Below, piece by piece: positions 11,385-22,227 of a stretch of 64,000 nucleotides of DNA. The position numbers were made by a program, and so were the translations under genes. The DNA comes from Bothriochloa decipiens (taxonomy: Eukaryota > Streptophyta > Magnoliopsida > Poales > Poaceae), in the NCBI GenBank assembly GCA_023333625.1, contig CM041633.1, forward strand, positions 20,608,128-20,672,127. The letters are read 5' to 3'. The notes under the pieces were generated by a model. The model was not told the DNA's origin. It worked only from the letters and a program-made list of their open reading frames with translations, and made no database searches. How positions within the stretch are numbered: the stretch's first letter is position 1; each line of letters starts with the position of its first letter.

Positions 11385-11956
11385 TCTTCTATATATACTG
11401 TTTCTACACCAAAAGCGGGCTAATGGATAGGGCCACGTCGCCCGCTAACTATCTGGCCGTCGGATCAAGCCAACGAGCGATATGTACCGTCCAATACGGA
11501 TTATCGGGCCTCTCACCCGTTCAGCCATCAACCCGTAGAGTCACGAACCCGCAGGTGATTCCCGCACCACACGCCACACCTTCCTCCACCTCCTGACTCG
11601 GGTGGCGCGCTGCCTTCGCGGCCATCCTGGCGGGTGAGGGCCCAAGCCCAAGTGACCCCGGCGATCCCCGCGCAGGCAGGATGCGGGCGCGACAGACCCA
11701 GCCGCTCCAATCTGGGCCATCCTGGCGCGGGCAGGGGACCCAGAAGCCCCTGCGACCTTGGCGCGACCAGCGGGGCGACCCGAGCCATGAGGGCGCGGGT
11801 GGGGGCCCAGTAGCTGGGAAGACTCTGGCGCAGGCGAGGTGCAGGCGCGGCGCCCCAGCCGCTCGGACCCGGCCATCCTATGACGGGAAGGGGCCGTGCA
11901 GCTCCCGCGGCTAGAAACGCATTGGTGAGCGCGGAGGAACAACGGGGTCTAATCCA

Positions 11957-14000
11957 TGGCGCCTTGTCTTCTCCGCTTTGCAAGCAACAAAGAGACAGAG
12001 CGGCAGAAGGTCAACATTGCGGCTCACGAGCCCACGATCTCCACGCCATAGGCTGTCCCTAGGGGCTATGACTGCTGGTGCGTACCTTCCCACTCTCTAA
12101 TATCTGTAGTACGAAAGAGAATTCTCCTAGGTATAAGTTCAGTCTCGTTGTTTTCCATAGGCTTCTGTGATTTGTTTTTTTATTTGAGCCTGGTTATGTG
12201 TTGTGCAGTCTACTCTGTTGCAGAGGTACATTCAGTTTGAGTTCGTGGACCTATTCAGAAACGCACAGATTTCTATGAATTTTAACACTCAAGATACATG
12301 GCCAATTGTTTATTGAATTTTAATTCATTCAACAGGAATAAATCAATAAAAAATCCTTAGTCCAGACCAATTTGGTTTCCATGCTTTCTAAAATCCACAT
12401 AATTACATAATCATCCAAGAGGAAGGTGGTTAGATAGAGGTCGATAGCCTCAAAATGCCCCAGGAGATCAGAATACTGGACATGGACATCATCGTGTGAA
12501 AAAGAAAAGCTCAGCTAAAAGTCAAAGCATTTGAGCAAATCATACTCTAATTAACTAAAATCACTACTGTTATCAAATACCATCGTCGAGATAATTTACA
12601 TCTCATAATTTTTTAATTGAAAGAGTTGTTTTTTAAAAGTCTAGCACTATCGCTGATAGCTCAGTTCCCTTTTTTGGTTAGTCTTCATTAAACTCATGTA
12701 ATACCTTCTGTTTTTCTTATCTGTGAATACCAGATAATATTTGAAATCTCCATATGTGATGATAATATAATAAGTATGTTTTTGGAATCATTTCTGTATA
12801 ACATAACCTAGATCGTATCTGTATGCTTATGATTTGGAATAATTTGCTAAAATAAGGAAGAGGTGTTATGGTACCATGGGCATGAGAAACACTCAAACTC
12901 ATTTTTCTAAGAAATCATTTATTCATTATTTAGGATTATGAGAATGTTGTTGCAGTAATGGCTGATAGAGAAAAGGGAGTGTTGTTGCGTATGATGACAG
13001 AATAGGTCAGGTCAGAGTGACATATGGTTGGTGCTGAACTTTAGACATATGAAACATCATCATTCCTTCCCAATTTTTTATTTTCCAACTTCTATCGTTG
13101 CTTCAAAAAGTAATTACATGTTCATCTACTTATAGTAACTTTTATTCCAGCTCAAGGAAGAACTGTTGCTCCTATCCACATGAACTGGAACTCTTTTTCT
13201 CTCAGAGCTACATCTGCGTTAAAAGGTATTAAATGATTAAATAAAGTTAAGTAACTATGTCATAATGAAACATTTCCCGATCTAATTTAGAACTTTCAGG
13301 ATTATTCATTTGATTAATCCCCGACATAGTAGCCAAAATGTATGGGCAATAAAAAAGTGTTTTTACCATAATATGTTTTCCATAACTGAGCAAATCGGGT
13401 TATTTAGCCAATTAGTCATCCCAAATTTGTCATTTATGCATTCTGGATCTTTCGTCAAATTCATATTATTTTTTTGCTTCCCAATCGGCCAAATATGGTT
13501 GTCCCTAAATTGTTATTGAACTGACAGCTATCATGTATGCTTTTAGGGTTGGTTTAGGCACAACCATTCTCATGAATATCTGATTCAACTATTCTGAAAC
13601 TAGCTACTTCTATGTTGAATAGTTGCTTTTACGTGTTTTGTGTTGCATAATGCATATGTATCTTCATCTTCATACCAGCCCACAGCTAACCTGAAGAAAG
13701 TGAAGAGGTAAGTTTCAAGGTCCAGATATGTGGAATGCAGCATTATTTGATTCCTTATGTGGAATTGCTAGATTTGGCACTACTACAGTAGAGATACCGT
13801 TGGATGGTGTTGTACTACCTTTCATTCCCTTAAGGTTGTGATTTCTGCCATGATTTTTGCATTTTCAGCTTTATCAGACCACTTCCAAAATACCTTTTCC
13901 AACACGGAGGCAAGGAGCAGCCACTCTGCTATAGTAGTAGATTTCATTTGAATAGCATGTTAGCTGTCATTTGATTGGCAGATCATAGCAGATAGTCAGA
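11957..14000 (+). pseudogene. captured gene fragments inside the Helitron, unidentified
   Basis: A GC-rich, promoter-like region is followed by an ATG at 11957 opening MAPCLLRFASNKETERQK, which stops after about 32 codons. Further on, short stretches preceded by splice-acceptor-like TTTAG/GCAG read as possible exons: from 12209 (STLLQRYIQFEFVDLFRNAQ), from 12934 (DYENVVAVMADREKG), near 13153 (AQGRTVAPIHMNWNSF) and near 13680 (PTANLKKVKR followed by GTAAG). I do not recognise the parent gene. The pieces may come from one gene or several, and splice sites are only inferred. Confidence 0.3.
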
Positions 14001-14392
14001 TATATCTTCACCTTATCAATACAGAAATACAGTCTATAAGGGCAGCAACATTGTTCCTGATGTTAATAACTATTGTTTATTACATTTTTTTGTGAGCATA
14101 TTGTTTATATTAATTGCCTTGGATGAGCAAATCACCTGTTGTTTATTAGACAGTTGTATATGTTTTTTGCGATGTGCTTATCCTTGAGAATTGCTAATGG
14201 CTACATCTTGACTGATTAAAACATAGACCTAATCTACAACTGAATGATCCAACCTGACGAGTTATGAGGAGCGAATCGAGATAACAGCATATATACCTGT
14301 CCAATATGAGCATGATGTACTGGTCAGCACCATGAAAAGCACGGCTGAGTACGTTGGAAGCAGCCCCCACACTGGCCCCACACTGGCCACAA

Positions 14393-14417
14393 GCGGCAAC
14401 GCCGCGAGCATTTCTAG
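14393..14417 (+). other. Helitron 3' terminus: hairpin and CTAG
   Basis: GCGGC, AAC loop, GCCGC, then GAGCATTT and CTAG, with a T at 14418. This is the termination structure of Helitrons and fixes both the orientation and the right boundary of the element. Confidence 0.85.
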
Positions 14418-14777
14418 TAATTACTCAAATTTACACCTAAAATGATAAATCGTGCCACTATACAAAGGGGGGAAAGTAGCTATAATATCCCTTAGATCTA
14501 TTTCTATTCCAATAATAATACTACAATGGTAATAGCATCTGATACACTCTTATATGTAGGATGTATTTCCGTTGCAATCAATGGAAATGGGGAGGTTCCT
14601 TATGTAACAAAAAACAGTAATTGCATCTTGGTCCATCGTTCTAGAAGCTCCTTGTGCTCTTACCCAGCCTACTTTTAAGCTCGTCGTGCTGCAACGTCCT
14701 ATTTTCCTTATCCCCTCATCTGACTTGAGTGAAAACCTTTAGTTGGAATTTTGGATCTGACCACATGCATTAACAAA
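14418..14777. other. host flank, also present in the second duplicated locus
   Basis: TAATTACTCAAATTTAC and the stretch GAAGCTCCTTGTGCTCTTACCC near 14645 recur at about 33545 and at 36690, 46770 and 49810, linking this flank to the 31-37 kb locus. No coding sequence is visible. Confidence 0.65.
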
Positions 14778-14789
14778 CACTACGGGAAA

Positions 14790-15175
14790 CTCGAGCTTTG
14801 CCGAGTGCCCCGAGCTTTGTCGAGTGGCAAAGCCAAGGCACTCGGCAAAGACTCTCTTTGCCGAGTGCCAGCCGGAGCACGTGCCTGGTACTCGGCAAAG
14901 ATCATCTATACTGAGTGCTCTACACTCGGCAAAGAAGGGCTCTCGACAAAGAGTGCCTAGGATAAACGGAGTCCGTCGCCATCCTCTTTGCCGAGTGCCC
15001 TGCCTCGCACTCGGCAAAGCGTCACGTGGTTGGCTAATGGGCCCAGGCCGGCCCTGTTTGCCGAGTGTCAGGCTAGGCACTCGACAAATTAGTGACCTTT
15101 GCGGAGTGCCACGTCCAAGGCACTGGCAAAGAATCTTTTGCCGAGTGCCAGCCATGGCACTCGGCAAAGATTTTA
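14790..15175. repeat. CACTA left subterminal repeat array
   Basis: About fourteen copies or near-copies of CTTTGCCGAGTGCC and its reverse complement GGCACTCGGCAAAG alternate over 390 bases, so neighbouring copies can pair as hairpins. Variants such as CTTTGCGGAGTGCC show decay. Confidence 0.85.
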
Positions 15176-15747
15176 TTTTTTTTGAATTTTGAATTCAAAC
15201 TTTTTTGTAGCCCAAGTATATTGTATTCAAGCACATGTTCGAATTTAGGACCTTTTTATAACATTTTGCTATATTTTGTTCATTTATTTCCTTTACTTGA
15301 ATTTTTCGGAATAATCCAAATTTTAACTATAGGTGCATGAAATAATGAAACATAACATTCAAAAAATAATATTCATGTTGGAGAGTGTATTTTGAGACCG
15401 TATCCATAAACTCACCCAAAAGTTTAAATGCCTTGTCCACGAAACATAACCATCCACGTGCGGTAGAAGTGTTTTTTAATTATATAAAATCCAAACGAAG
15501 TCTAAAAATCATAAAACTTGTCGAGATGTCATGTTATCGCATGTGGAGGCTACTATAAAAATTTGAAAATATTTGGAGCAAGTTACGATGCCAGATGCCT
15601 AAAACCCAGACATCTCCACATGTAATCAAAATTGACCAAGATCAAGAGGGAGTTCTGGGTGAGTCTTCATCGCACCGTTTTGTCAATATTACGTATTCGT
15701 TGGACATTCTTGAAATAATAAAAATGATACATGATATCTATATGTAG

Positions 15748-16560
15748 GAGTGGTTCACGTGCTAGCTGGGGCACGAGGTCGAGGCGTCGCGAGTGCAGGA
15801 CAAGGTCTGCATAGAGGGACTCAAGGACATGTACCACGAGGCGCACCTCTAGGTACTCATCACCTACCACGTCGACGTGCTTCGCCAGACGCTGCCGAAG
15901 ACACAAGCCAGGGTGATGATCCTCTACCCCAAGAGCGACCTCCCCAGGGAGGTCTACCTCCAGGTAGGTAAGAAACATTAATTCCGGTTTTTTGTATGAA
16001 AAATAAGTAGGAAACATTAATTCTGTTTCATCTTCTGATATGTCAAATGCACGTTGTCATGCAGTTTCCTCCTGATTCGTGTAAAATGCACATGGACTGC
16101 TGGGTGGCCATTGTGGATGAGTGGAGAAAGCCGGAGTCGTATGAGCGGCACAGAGCCAAACGGGGGACTGCCTGGCGATGCCAGGGCTGACACACCACCA
16201 AGGGAGCCGTCCCCTCTCAGGGTTTATGGACACATGGGTATGGTTCTGCTGATTTATTTATTTATTTATTTCTTATTTATTTATTCTAGCGCTTCATTCT
16301 CATTACGTGTAATCATCTTTGTGTTTTTCTCGCAGTCCCAGTCGCATGGTGGCCAGGTAATCAACGAGTTCACTGGGTACGCCCTATCTCACCAGCAAGG
16401 GGCCCTCCTCCGCCTATCCAGCACGGGCACTCCGGTTGGGCAAGTGGCCCTCCTCCGCATACCAGGTGGACGTACCAGTACTAGTCGGCGCTGCAGCAAG
16501 GACACTCTGCATGGTCTTTGTGGCCAACTAGGAGCTCTTCACACTCTGGTGTGCATAGGG
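15748..16560 (+). pseudogene. CACTA-associated plant transposase (Ptta/En/Spm family), broken
   Basis: The plus strand reads LKDMYHEAHL, then LITYHVDVL, KSDLPREVYLQ, an intron-like break starting GTAGGTAAG and ending CATGCAG, then MDCWVAIVDEWRKPESYERH and later SQSHGGQVINEFTGYAL. This order (basic/aromatic helix, C/D-W-I/A-I-V-D-x-W, then SHGG...) is characteristic of the plant Ptta/En/Spm transposase domain that accompanies grass CACTA elements and helps bind element ends. The frame has stops near 15852 and 16190 and ends in unrelated sequence, and no larger TNPD-like transposase is present. The element is therefore non-autonomous. Family assignment rests on remembered motif order. Confidence 0.6.
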
Positions 16561-16819
16561 ATGGTGGGTCGCAGCACAAGGAGTGATGGCCTTTCTGATT
16601 GTTGGACTTTGTATGGATTTGTGATTGTTACGTTGGATATGTTGGATTTACGACTGATAATGAATGTTGGACTTGCTGGATGTATTTGTTATGCATGGCA
16701 TGTGATATATATGTGGATTTGCGTTATTATATATGTGAATTTGCGTTCTATATATATGTGTGTGTGTGTGTGTGGATTGGCTTACTTTGATATATATGAA
16801 AAACAAAAAAAAGAAAAAA

Positions 16820-17245
16820 CTTCAGCTTTGACGAGTGCCAGGTACTCGGCAAAGCTGGGCACCAGCTGCCGAATGCCCGTGCAGGCACTCGGTAAAGGCT
16901 GTTTTTAGAAAAATAAAAAAAATCTTTGCGGAGTGCCAGCACAGGCACTCGGTAAATACTTTTTGAAATAAAAAAATAAAATATCTTTGTCGAGTACCAA
17001 GGCCGCCCTCAGCAAAGAAGCCGCCAGATGACGGTGACCGCTTTCTTTGCCGAGTGCTGGTTTGGCACTCGGCAAAGTCTTTGCCGAGTGCTTGCATCGT
17101 GGCACTCGGCAAAGATATCATTGCCGAGGCTTTCTTTGCTGACACCGTTTCGCTGAGTGCCTGCGTGGCAGACACTCAGCAAAGGCTTTGCCGAGTTCTT
17201 ATAAGCCTTTGCCGAGTGCCTCGGGCACTCGGCAAAGACAGCGGA
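16820..17245. repeat. CACTA right subterminal repeat array
   Basis: Again alternating copies of CTTTGCCGAGTGC and GGCACTCGGCAAAG, the mirror of the left array. The final terminus lies about 1.1 kb further right (18330-18385) with two more copies, suggesting that extra sequence was inserted between array and terminus. Confidence 0.8.
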
Positions 17246-18385
17246 TCCGGCGGTGAAATGTGGGCAAAACGGAATTTCAGAGGTTGGATGGCCATTCGTG
17301 ACATTGTGCACCTTAAAGTATACATACCATTCCCCAAAGTGGTTTGCTCATGTGACGGTCCTAGCTAGAATCTGATGACACTATGGCATGAAGGGCTGAG
17401 GGCCCAACCATCAGAAACTCCTTCAACGGCTCATCCCATTCCTCACACCTTGCAACCCGACCAGTGACACCTTCTCCTCGGAGCTAGTAGCTGATCTCCA
17501 AGTCCATCGAGCTGCTAGCGCACCTAAACTCCTTGTGAACTTCTTGTGCGCACTCAGAGACCACATTGATTCTCCCCTTTAGTCATGGCCATGATCTGCA
17601 TGGTGGATAAAAAACTTTGTAAATCTTTAGAAGTTATGAAGATTGGTAGTTGGCAACTTTCTATTTGAAGTCATCTTGTCATGTAAAACCATGTTCGAAT
17701 TTTAAAAAAATATAAACTTAAATTTTTCAGATGACCTCACATGGAAAAACAACCAAAATAAAAATTATACATCTGAAAAAGTTATGAAACTTTGTATTTG
17801 ATAATTTTTATATTAAAATTATCTTTTCATGGAAAAGTATATTTGAATTTCTCAAATTTAAAATTTAAATTTTGGAAACAACCTTGGATGGACAAACTTC
17901 CTGAAGGAAAATTGTAGATCATCTTGTCCACCAGACTCCTCTTGCTGGTGCGACAATTGCACGGTGGAGCTGTTGCTGCCTTGCCCGGGAGAGGAAAGCG
18001 GGCGAGGTGCGAGCAGTGGTGGCGTGCGGAGCGACTAGGAATCAGGGCGAGGCTAGCACCGGGGGGGGGGGGGATTGGCGTCTATGACGCCCACCGACTG
18101 CTCAAGGCCGGTGATATGAGCGGAGGCCTCACGATGGCTCGTGAGTTCTATGGATCAGAGTTCTGGGTAAACAAGTAGAGACAGGTAACCATGGATATAC
18201 ATGTCCACTACCCTGTTAATGTTTTGGGTGTACCCGTCTCCTACCTGATAAAAATGGGTACATCTATACCCTACATGTTTTTCACTGGTGTGGATACGGA
18301 TAATGGTTAGCCATACCCAACGGCATCGTTAGCGAGTGTTCTTTGCCGAGTATGGCACTCAGCAAAGGTGCTGATTTCGGTAGTG

Positions 18386-19069
18386 ATTCTACACCATTGC
18401 CAGGTTGTGCAGTAGCACCAGCGTTAGTTCTCCACATCCCACTACCTCTTCCTCTCAACCCCAAACAAAAACAATATCCAGGATACAAAGAGAACCTCCA
18501 GCATCAATCCCCCCATGACTGCTCGCCAAATCCAAGTGATTACTCAGAAAATTAATAGAGAGAAAACTCCGATGAGTGCTAATTTTTTTTATCGTTGATC
18601 ACAACGACCAACTCGAAGTGTCCGGAAGGGTTGTTTATCTAGTTGGACAGGAAGATTGTACCTTACACAGTGAAAGAACTGCTGGTTTTGGGCATGACCT
18701 AGGTGGCCATGGTGATACGGTATGGAGGCATGTTTTGGCCAGGGTAAACCATGAGATTTAGATGCAAGACCATTTTCTATATATGCTAGTATAAGTTATT
18801 GGTAGATGTCAGTTTGCAATGAATATATGTGTTTCTTTGGTTTCTGCAGAGTGATGCAAAAAGGATGATACTAGTGAAGACAAACCCATGACACTATCTT
18901 TTATTTCCCAAGCCACTGGGATATCGTAATTAAATTTCCCAAGCTTTTATTCAATACATATTTCTACCATATCTAGCTTTTATTAGAAGCAACCCATGTG
19001 GATGCTTGGCATTTGGTAGTTTGCTTTCGGAAAAACTTAGGCACAAACCAATGAAACCCAGTGCCAGCG
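18386..19069. other. no gene recognised; short open stretch at 18594-18761
   Basis: A plus-strand stretch reads DHNDQLEVSGRVVYLVGQED and on to RVNHEI before a stop, with exon-like codon use, and TTTCTGCAG near 18842 resembles a splice acceptor. I cannot assign it. The remainder is AT-rich. Confidence 0.3.
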
Positions 19070-19812
19070 GGCCTCAACCTAGAAATGCTTCACACCTGTC
19101 GCTGCAACTATCTCAAAGCCTCGTAGTCATCACCCGCATATTCCACCACTGGAGATGAAGGATGTGGATCCACCGCAGCCCCTGTCTCACAGCCATCACC
19201 CACTTCCGCAATTGTCCAAGGAGGAGGTGGATCCGCACCTGCCGTTGCTAGAGCAGGAAAGGTTGAGGCAGGCCCAAACAAGTGGATGCGGCGTAGAGTG
19301 AGGAGATACATAGGCAGAGCTCAAGCAAAGATGGATAGAAGTTAGCTAGCCGAGGCGGTGCCCAAAAAAAGATTGTGTGGATTTTCCCCACTACTCATTG
19401 CAAGAAACCGTTACAACCATGGAACAATAATATGAGGCACAAAAAGAATCATGTAAACAATAAGTCACTCATGAAATGCACGGTGTTTAGCAACATCGGA
19501 TCACTTCTTTTCGTTAGATCAAGCGGTATGTGACATAAGACTATCCTAGAACCAGATTGAGTAGAGAAAAAAATAAATTACCTTACTGCCTAATCTCCAT
19601 TCAGCTTTGATTGATAGGTAGGGCAACGCCGCCACAGCCATGGGCTGGCTGGCAGCCTAATTGTAGTAGGCAACACCGTAGCACATTTTATGGCTCGGCA
19701 TCAAGCATCAGTGGCAGTGAGGATCCAACAACACAAAACTTCCATGAGGTGGGTGGCTGAATTAGCTCACTTCAGGAAGGAGGGAGAAGCAATAAGGAAT
19801 GAAAGACAATGA
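19070..19812 (-). pseudogene. tandem copy II of a small minus-strand transcription unit
   Basis: This segment is a diverged duplicate of 19828-20590: both contain CAGCCATGGGCTGGCT-like sequence reversed, a splice-donor-like GTAAT, and a reading frame with FGPASTFP, DPPPPW and VGDGCETGA. Copy II lacks the TATA region of copy I because the duplicated unit ends just short of it, so it has no visible promoter of its own. The function of the family is unknown to me and the short frames are weak evidence of a protein. Confidence 0.45.
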
Positions 19813-19827
19813 TGGTTAAAACATCTT

Positions 19828-20590
19828 GCAGGCCTCAAACTAGAAACGCTCCGCACCCATCTCGCAGGCATCACCCACACCTGCACCCATCGGAGGAGAG
19901 GATGAGGATCCACCGCATCCCTCATTCTCTTGGGCATCACCCACTGACCATCGCCGCCACCAGAGAAGGAGGAGGTGGATCTGCCCCACCCATTTTGGAG
20001 AAGGAAAGGTGGAGGCAGACCCAAACGACTGGGTTGCAGTACCGATCGACGAGAGGTTGAGGTAGGGATCTAGTGAAGATGGATGGAGTTCAAGCAAACT
20101 GAGGCAGCACCAGAGCAAAGGAGGAGAGAATCAGGAGGATTTTCCCCACTTCTCTAGGAGAGAATCAGGAGGATTTTCCCCAGTTCTCTTTGCTAGACGA
20201 TTTACAAACCCATTGAAAACAAGGCGAGGGAAAGAATCAGAGACAAAATAAATCACTTGAAAATTGCAACGTCTGCCAGTGTTAGATGGCCTCTCTTTGC
20301 TAGAAGCGGTATGTGAAATTAGTAGTAACGTAGATCTAGATTGAGTGGAGAACAAAGGAATTACCTGTGCACTTGATCTCCATGCAGGTTTGGTCGATGG
20401 ATGACCTGGCGGCACCATAGCCATGGGCTGGCTAGCGGACAAATTGTAGCTCGCTTCTTGTATCGTTGCCGTTGATGATCCAACAACGCCAAAGTTCCAT
20501 GAGGCGGAAGTGCGGCGGCGGCGGTGGCAGCAGTGTTGCCTTGTTTGAGGAAAGGAGGTTGAAGGAATGAGAAATGAGAGACAATGGATA
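19828..20590 (-). CDS. small minus-strand transcription unit, copy I, hypothetical
   Basis: Downstream of a TATA box at 20597, the minus strand has a leader, then a frame reading MAMVPPGHPSTKPAWRSSAQ that runs into a splice-donor-like GTAATTCC near 20362. A later frame (20118-19840) reads FGSASTFPSPKWVG, WWRRWSVGDAQENEGCGG and GVGDACEMGAERF before a stop. The second frame is partly kept in copy II (ASTFP, VGD.CE.G). It looks like a two-exon gene of grass origin or a transcribed repeat. I do not recognise it, and the exon boundaries are guesses. A perfect-looking 34-bp direct repeat (20125-20192) lies in the presumed intron. Confidence 0.35.
20125..20192. repeat. 34-bp direct tandem duplication
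   Basis: GGAGAGAATCAGGAGGATTT with its CCCCA(C/G)TTCTCT tail occurs twice back to back, with one or two differences. This is a local recent duplication in copy I that copy II lacks. Confidence 0.8.
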
Positions 20591-20596
20591 CTGAGT

Positions 20597-20603
20597 ATTT
20601 ATA
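20597..20603 (-). promoter_or_regulatory. TATA box of tandem copy I
   Basis: Minus strand CATATAAATACTC, about 30-40 bases upstream of the point where homology between the two tandem copies begins. This is a reasonable core promoter for the unit on its left. Confidence 0.45.
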
Positions 20604-20605
20604 TG

Positions 20606-22134
20606 AGTTGATGCTTGTTAGGGTTAAGGTGCTCCGTTGGGCTGGATGTGCCAGGAAAGAGAAGCCCAATAGTTTGTCTAAGAAGCCCAAAGTTTGTCTA
20701 ACTATAACTATAATACCCTTCAATATTTCCATTTCCCCCTTTTATTGTTTTGTTAATGTTGAGATGCCGTAAAGCATTCCTAATTGTAGTAAATATGACT
20801 AATGGATATGGTCATCTAGATCGTCTCTGACTAATGAACATAAGGACTATCCTAGACTCTTATCCACGTATGTATTTATAGTAGAGTATTATAAATTCAC
20901 CTAAAATGTAAATAACATGCTTTGGAGGGATCAAATCAGGTACCTAATATTGCAGTAAATTACACTGATGGTTCTAAAACTATTTGCTATTCTCGTGTAG
21001 GTCCCAAACTATATGAAATTGCATATATTGGTTTCTAAACTATTTGTGTAACTCATCCTGGACCAAAGCAGTCACGTCATAGTCCATTAGCTGATGTTGT
21101 GCTATCGCATGGAACTGACAGTTGGGTCCACATGTGGGTTCCAAGCTAGAGCGCCATGTCAGCAAATGGACTCTGGCATGACTACTTTGGACCGAGATGG
21201 GGTACTTTAATAGTATAGAAACCTAGTTACGTAGTTTCATAGTTTGGGAATTTGGACTGGACGAGAATGGCATAATAGTATACATTTAAGTAATTGTTTC
21301 ACCAATTAATCGGCCAGCTAAATGATAAGTGGGCGACTATTGATCTGTTAGCATTTCGGAAAAAACTGTTTCCTAATGAAATAATGTAAAGGAGAGTTTT
21401 AAATTAGAGAAGTAATGCACGAGAGTTCCAACTAGACCGAGGATAACTTTTTTTTGCAACTAATAATATTAATATTCAAATTTTAAAGTACATGTTGGCA
21501 TAGGCTAAACTAAGAGCCTTAAAGCCAAGCAACTGTATGCATATTGAAGTCACATGTAACTGTCATGGAGAGGGAGAAAAACTATAGATACGGATGCAAA
21601 AAACTATGGATACTAATTGCTGAGTTTATCTCAACCAGATAAAGATTCGAGCGTATGTATATGCATTCCGTGACAGAAAATATACAAAAATAGGGATCGC
21701 ACATACAAGTATAGTTAGAGGTATGAATCATGAACTTCTAAGGTTTATGTCTTATAAAATTCTAACCAAAAGCACGATCAATCTATAACTTTTATAAAGC
21801 TAAAATCCACTAGAGGATTTCTCTCTTCATCCAAGGTATTCACATCATTTCTCACTAAGTAACATTACTAAATGCTCTACCCCTTCATACAAGGTATCCA
21901 CATCATTCTCCACTAAGTCCATGTCATCCCTCATTAATTATAAATAATCCATTTCTTCTCTATCATATGAAATATGTCACATCTTTAATCTATTAAAATA
22001 CAAGTCATTTACATATGCTATTTGTTTCATCACTCATTCATCCACAATGTATTTTATTGGTTTTTTCCTCTATTAGCTTGCTAATTTTCTATGTACCACA
22101 TCTGATACAATAAAACAACATGCAAGTCAAATTC

Positions 22135-22165
<31 letters not shown>

Positions 22166-22227
22166 CACAATATGCTATGTATATAACAGATTTATTTTTA
22201 AGAAAAGGCAACACGGGGTATACTTCC
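20606..22227. other. AT-rich non-coding interval
   Basis: No gene seen. It contains a foldback element (20955-21290), phrases such as AAGGTATTCACATCATTTCTC repeated near 21835 and 21890, and a (TA)n(CA)n microsatellite at about 22136-22170. Confidence 0.5.
20955..21290. mobile_element. foldback (long terminal inverted repeat) element
   Basis: The two halves are near reverse complements: CTATTTGCTATTCTCGTGTAG at about 20982 pairs with GGACGAGAATGGCATAATAG at about 21258, and CCAAAGCAGTCACG near 21062 pairs with CATGACTACTTTGG near 21176. Almost the whole 335 bases can fold. No coding capacity; MITE-like, superfamily not determined, exact ends uncertain. Confidence 0.6.

Larger units (their letters stand above)
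11385..14417 (+). mobile_element. non-autonomous Helitron (3,033 bp)
   Basis: The element starts TCTTCTATATATACTG after an A and ends CTAG followed by T. A GC hairpin (GCGGC-AAC-GCCGC, 14393-14405) lies eight bases before the CTAG. These are the structural marks of plant Helitrons (5' TC, 3' hairpin plus CTRR, insertion between A and T, no target duplication). The paralogous segment at about 33535-33560 reads continuously across the insertion point (AAGTAATCATTACTCAAATTT), giving an empty site. No Rep/helicase is encoded, so it would depend on a helper. The interior has a GC-rich promoter-like part (11.45-11.95 kb) and AT-rich sequence with exon-like pieces, as expected of captured gene fragments. 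Confidence 0.8.
14778..18385 (+). mobile_element. CACTA (En/Spm) DNA transposon, degenerate
   Basis: The left end is CACTACGGGAAACTCG and the right end, reversed, is CACTACCGAAATCAGC. Both lead into dense copies of a 14-mer of the type CTTTGCCGAGTGCC in both orientations, the subterminal repeats where CACTA transposase binds. Between the arrays lies a broken coding region on the plus strand. Candidate 3-bp target duplications (AAA on the left, ATT on the right) do not match, so one end may have changed since insertion. 17250-18330 is filler with no recognised gene and a run of 14 G at about 18061. Confidence 0.8.

Noticed and set aside
14790..15175. CRISPR-like array
   Set aside because: The 14-mers alternate in orientation with irregular spacing and sit inside CACTA termini; the surrounding genome is a plant genome.
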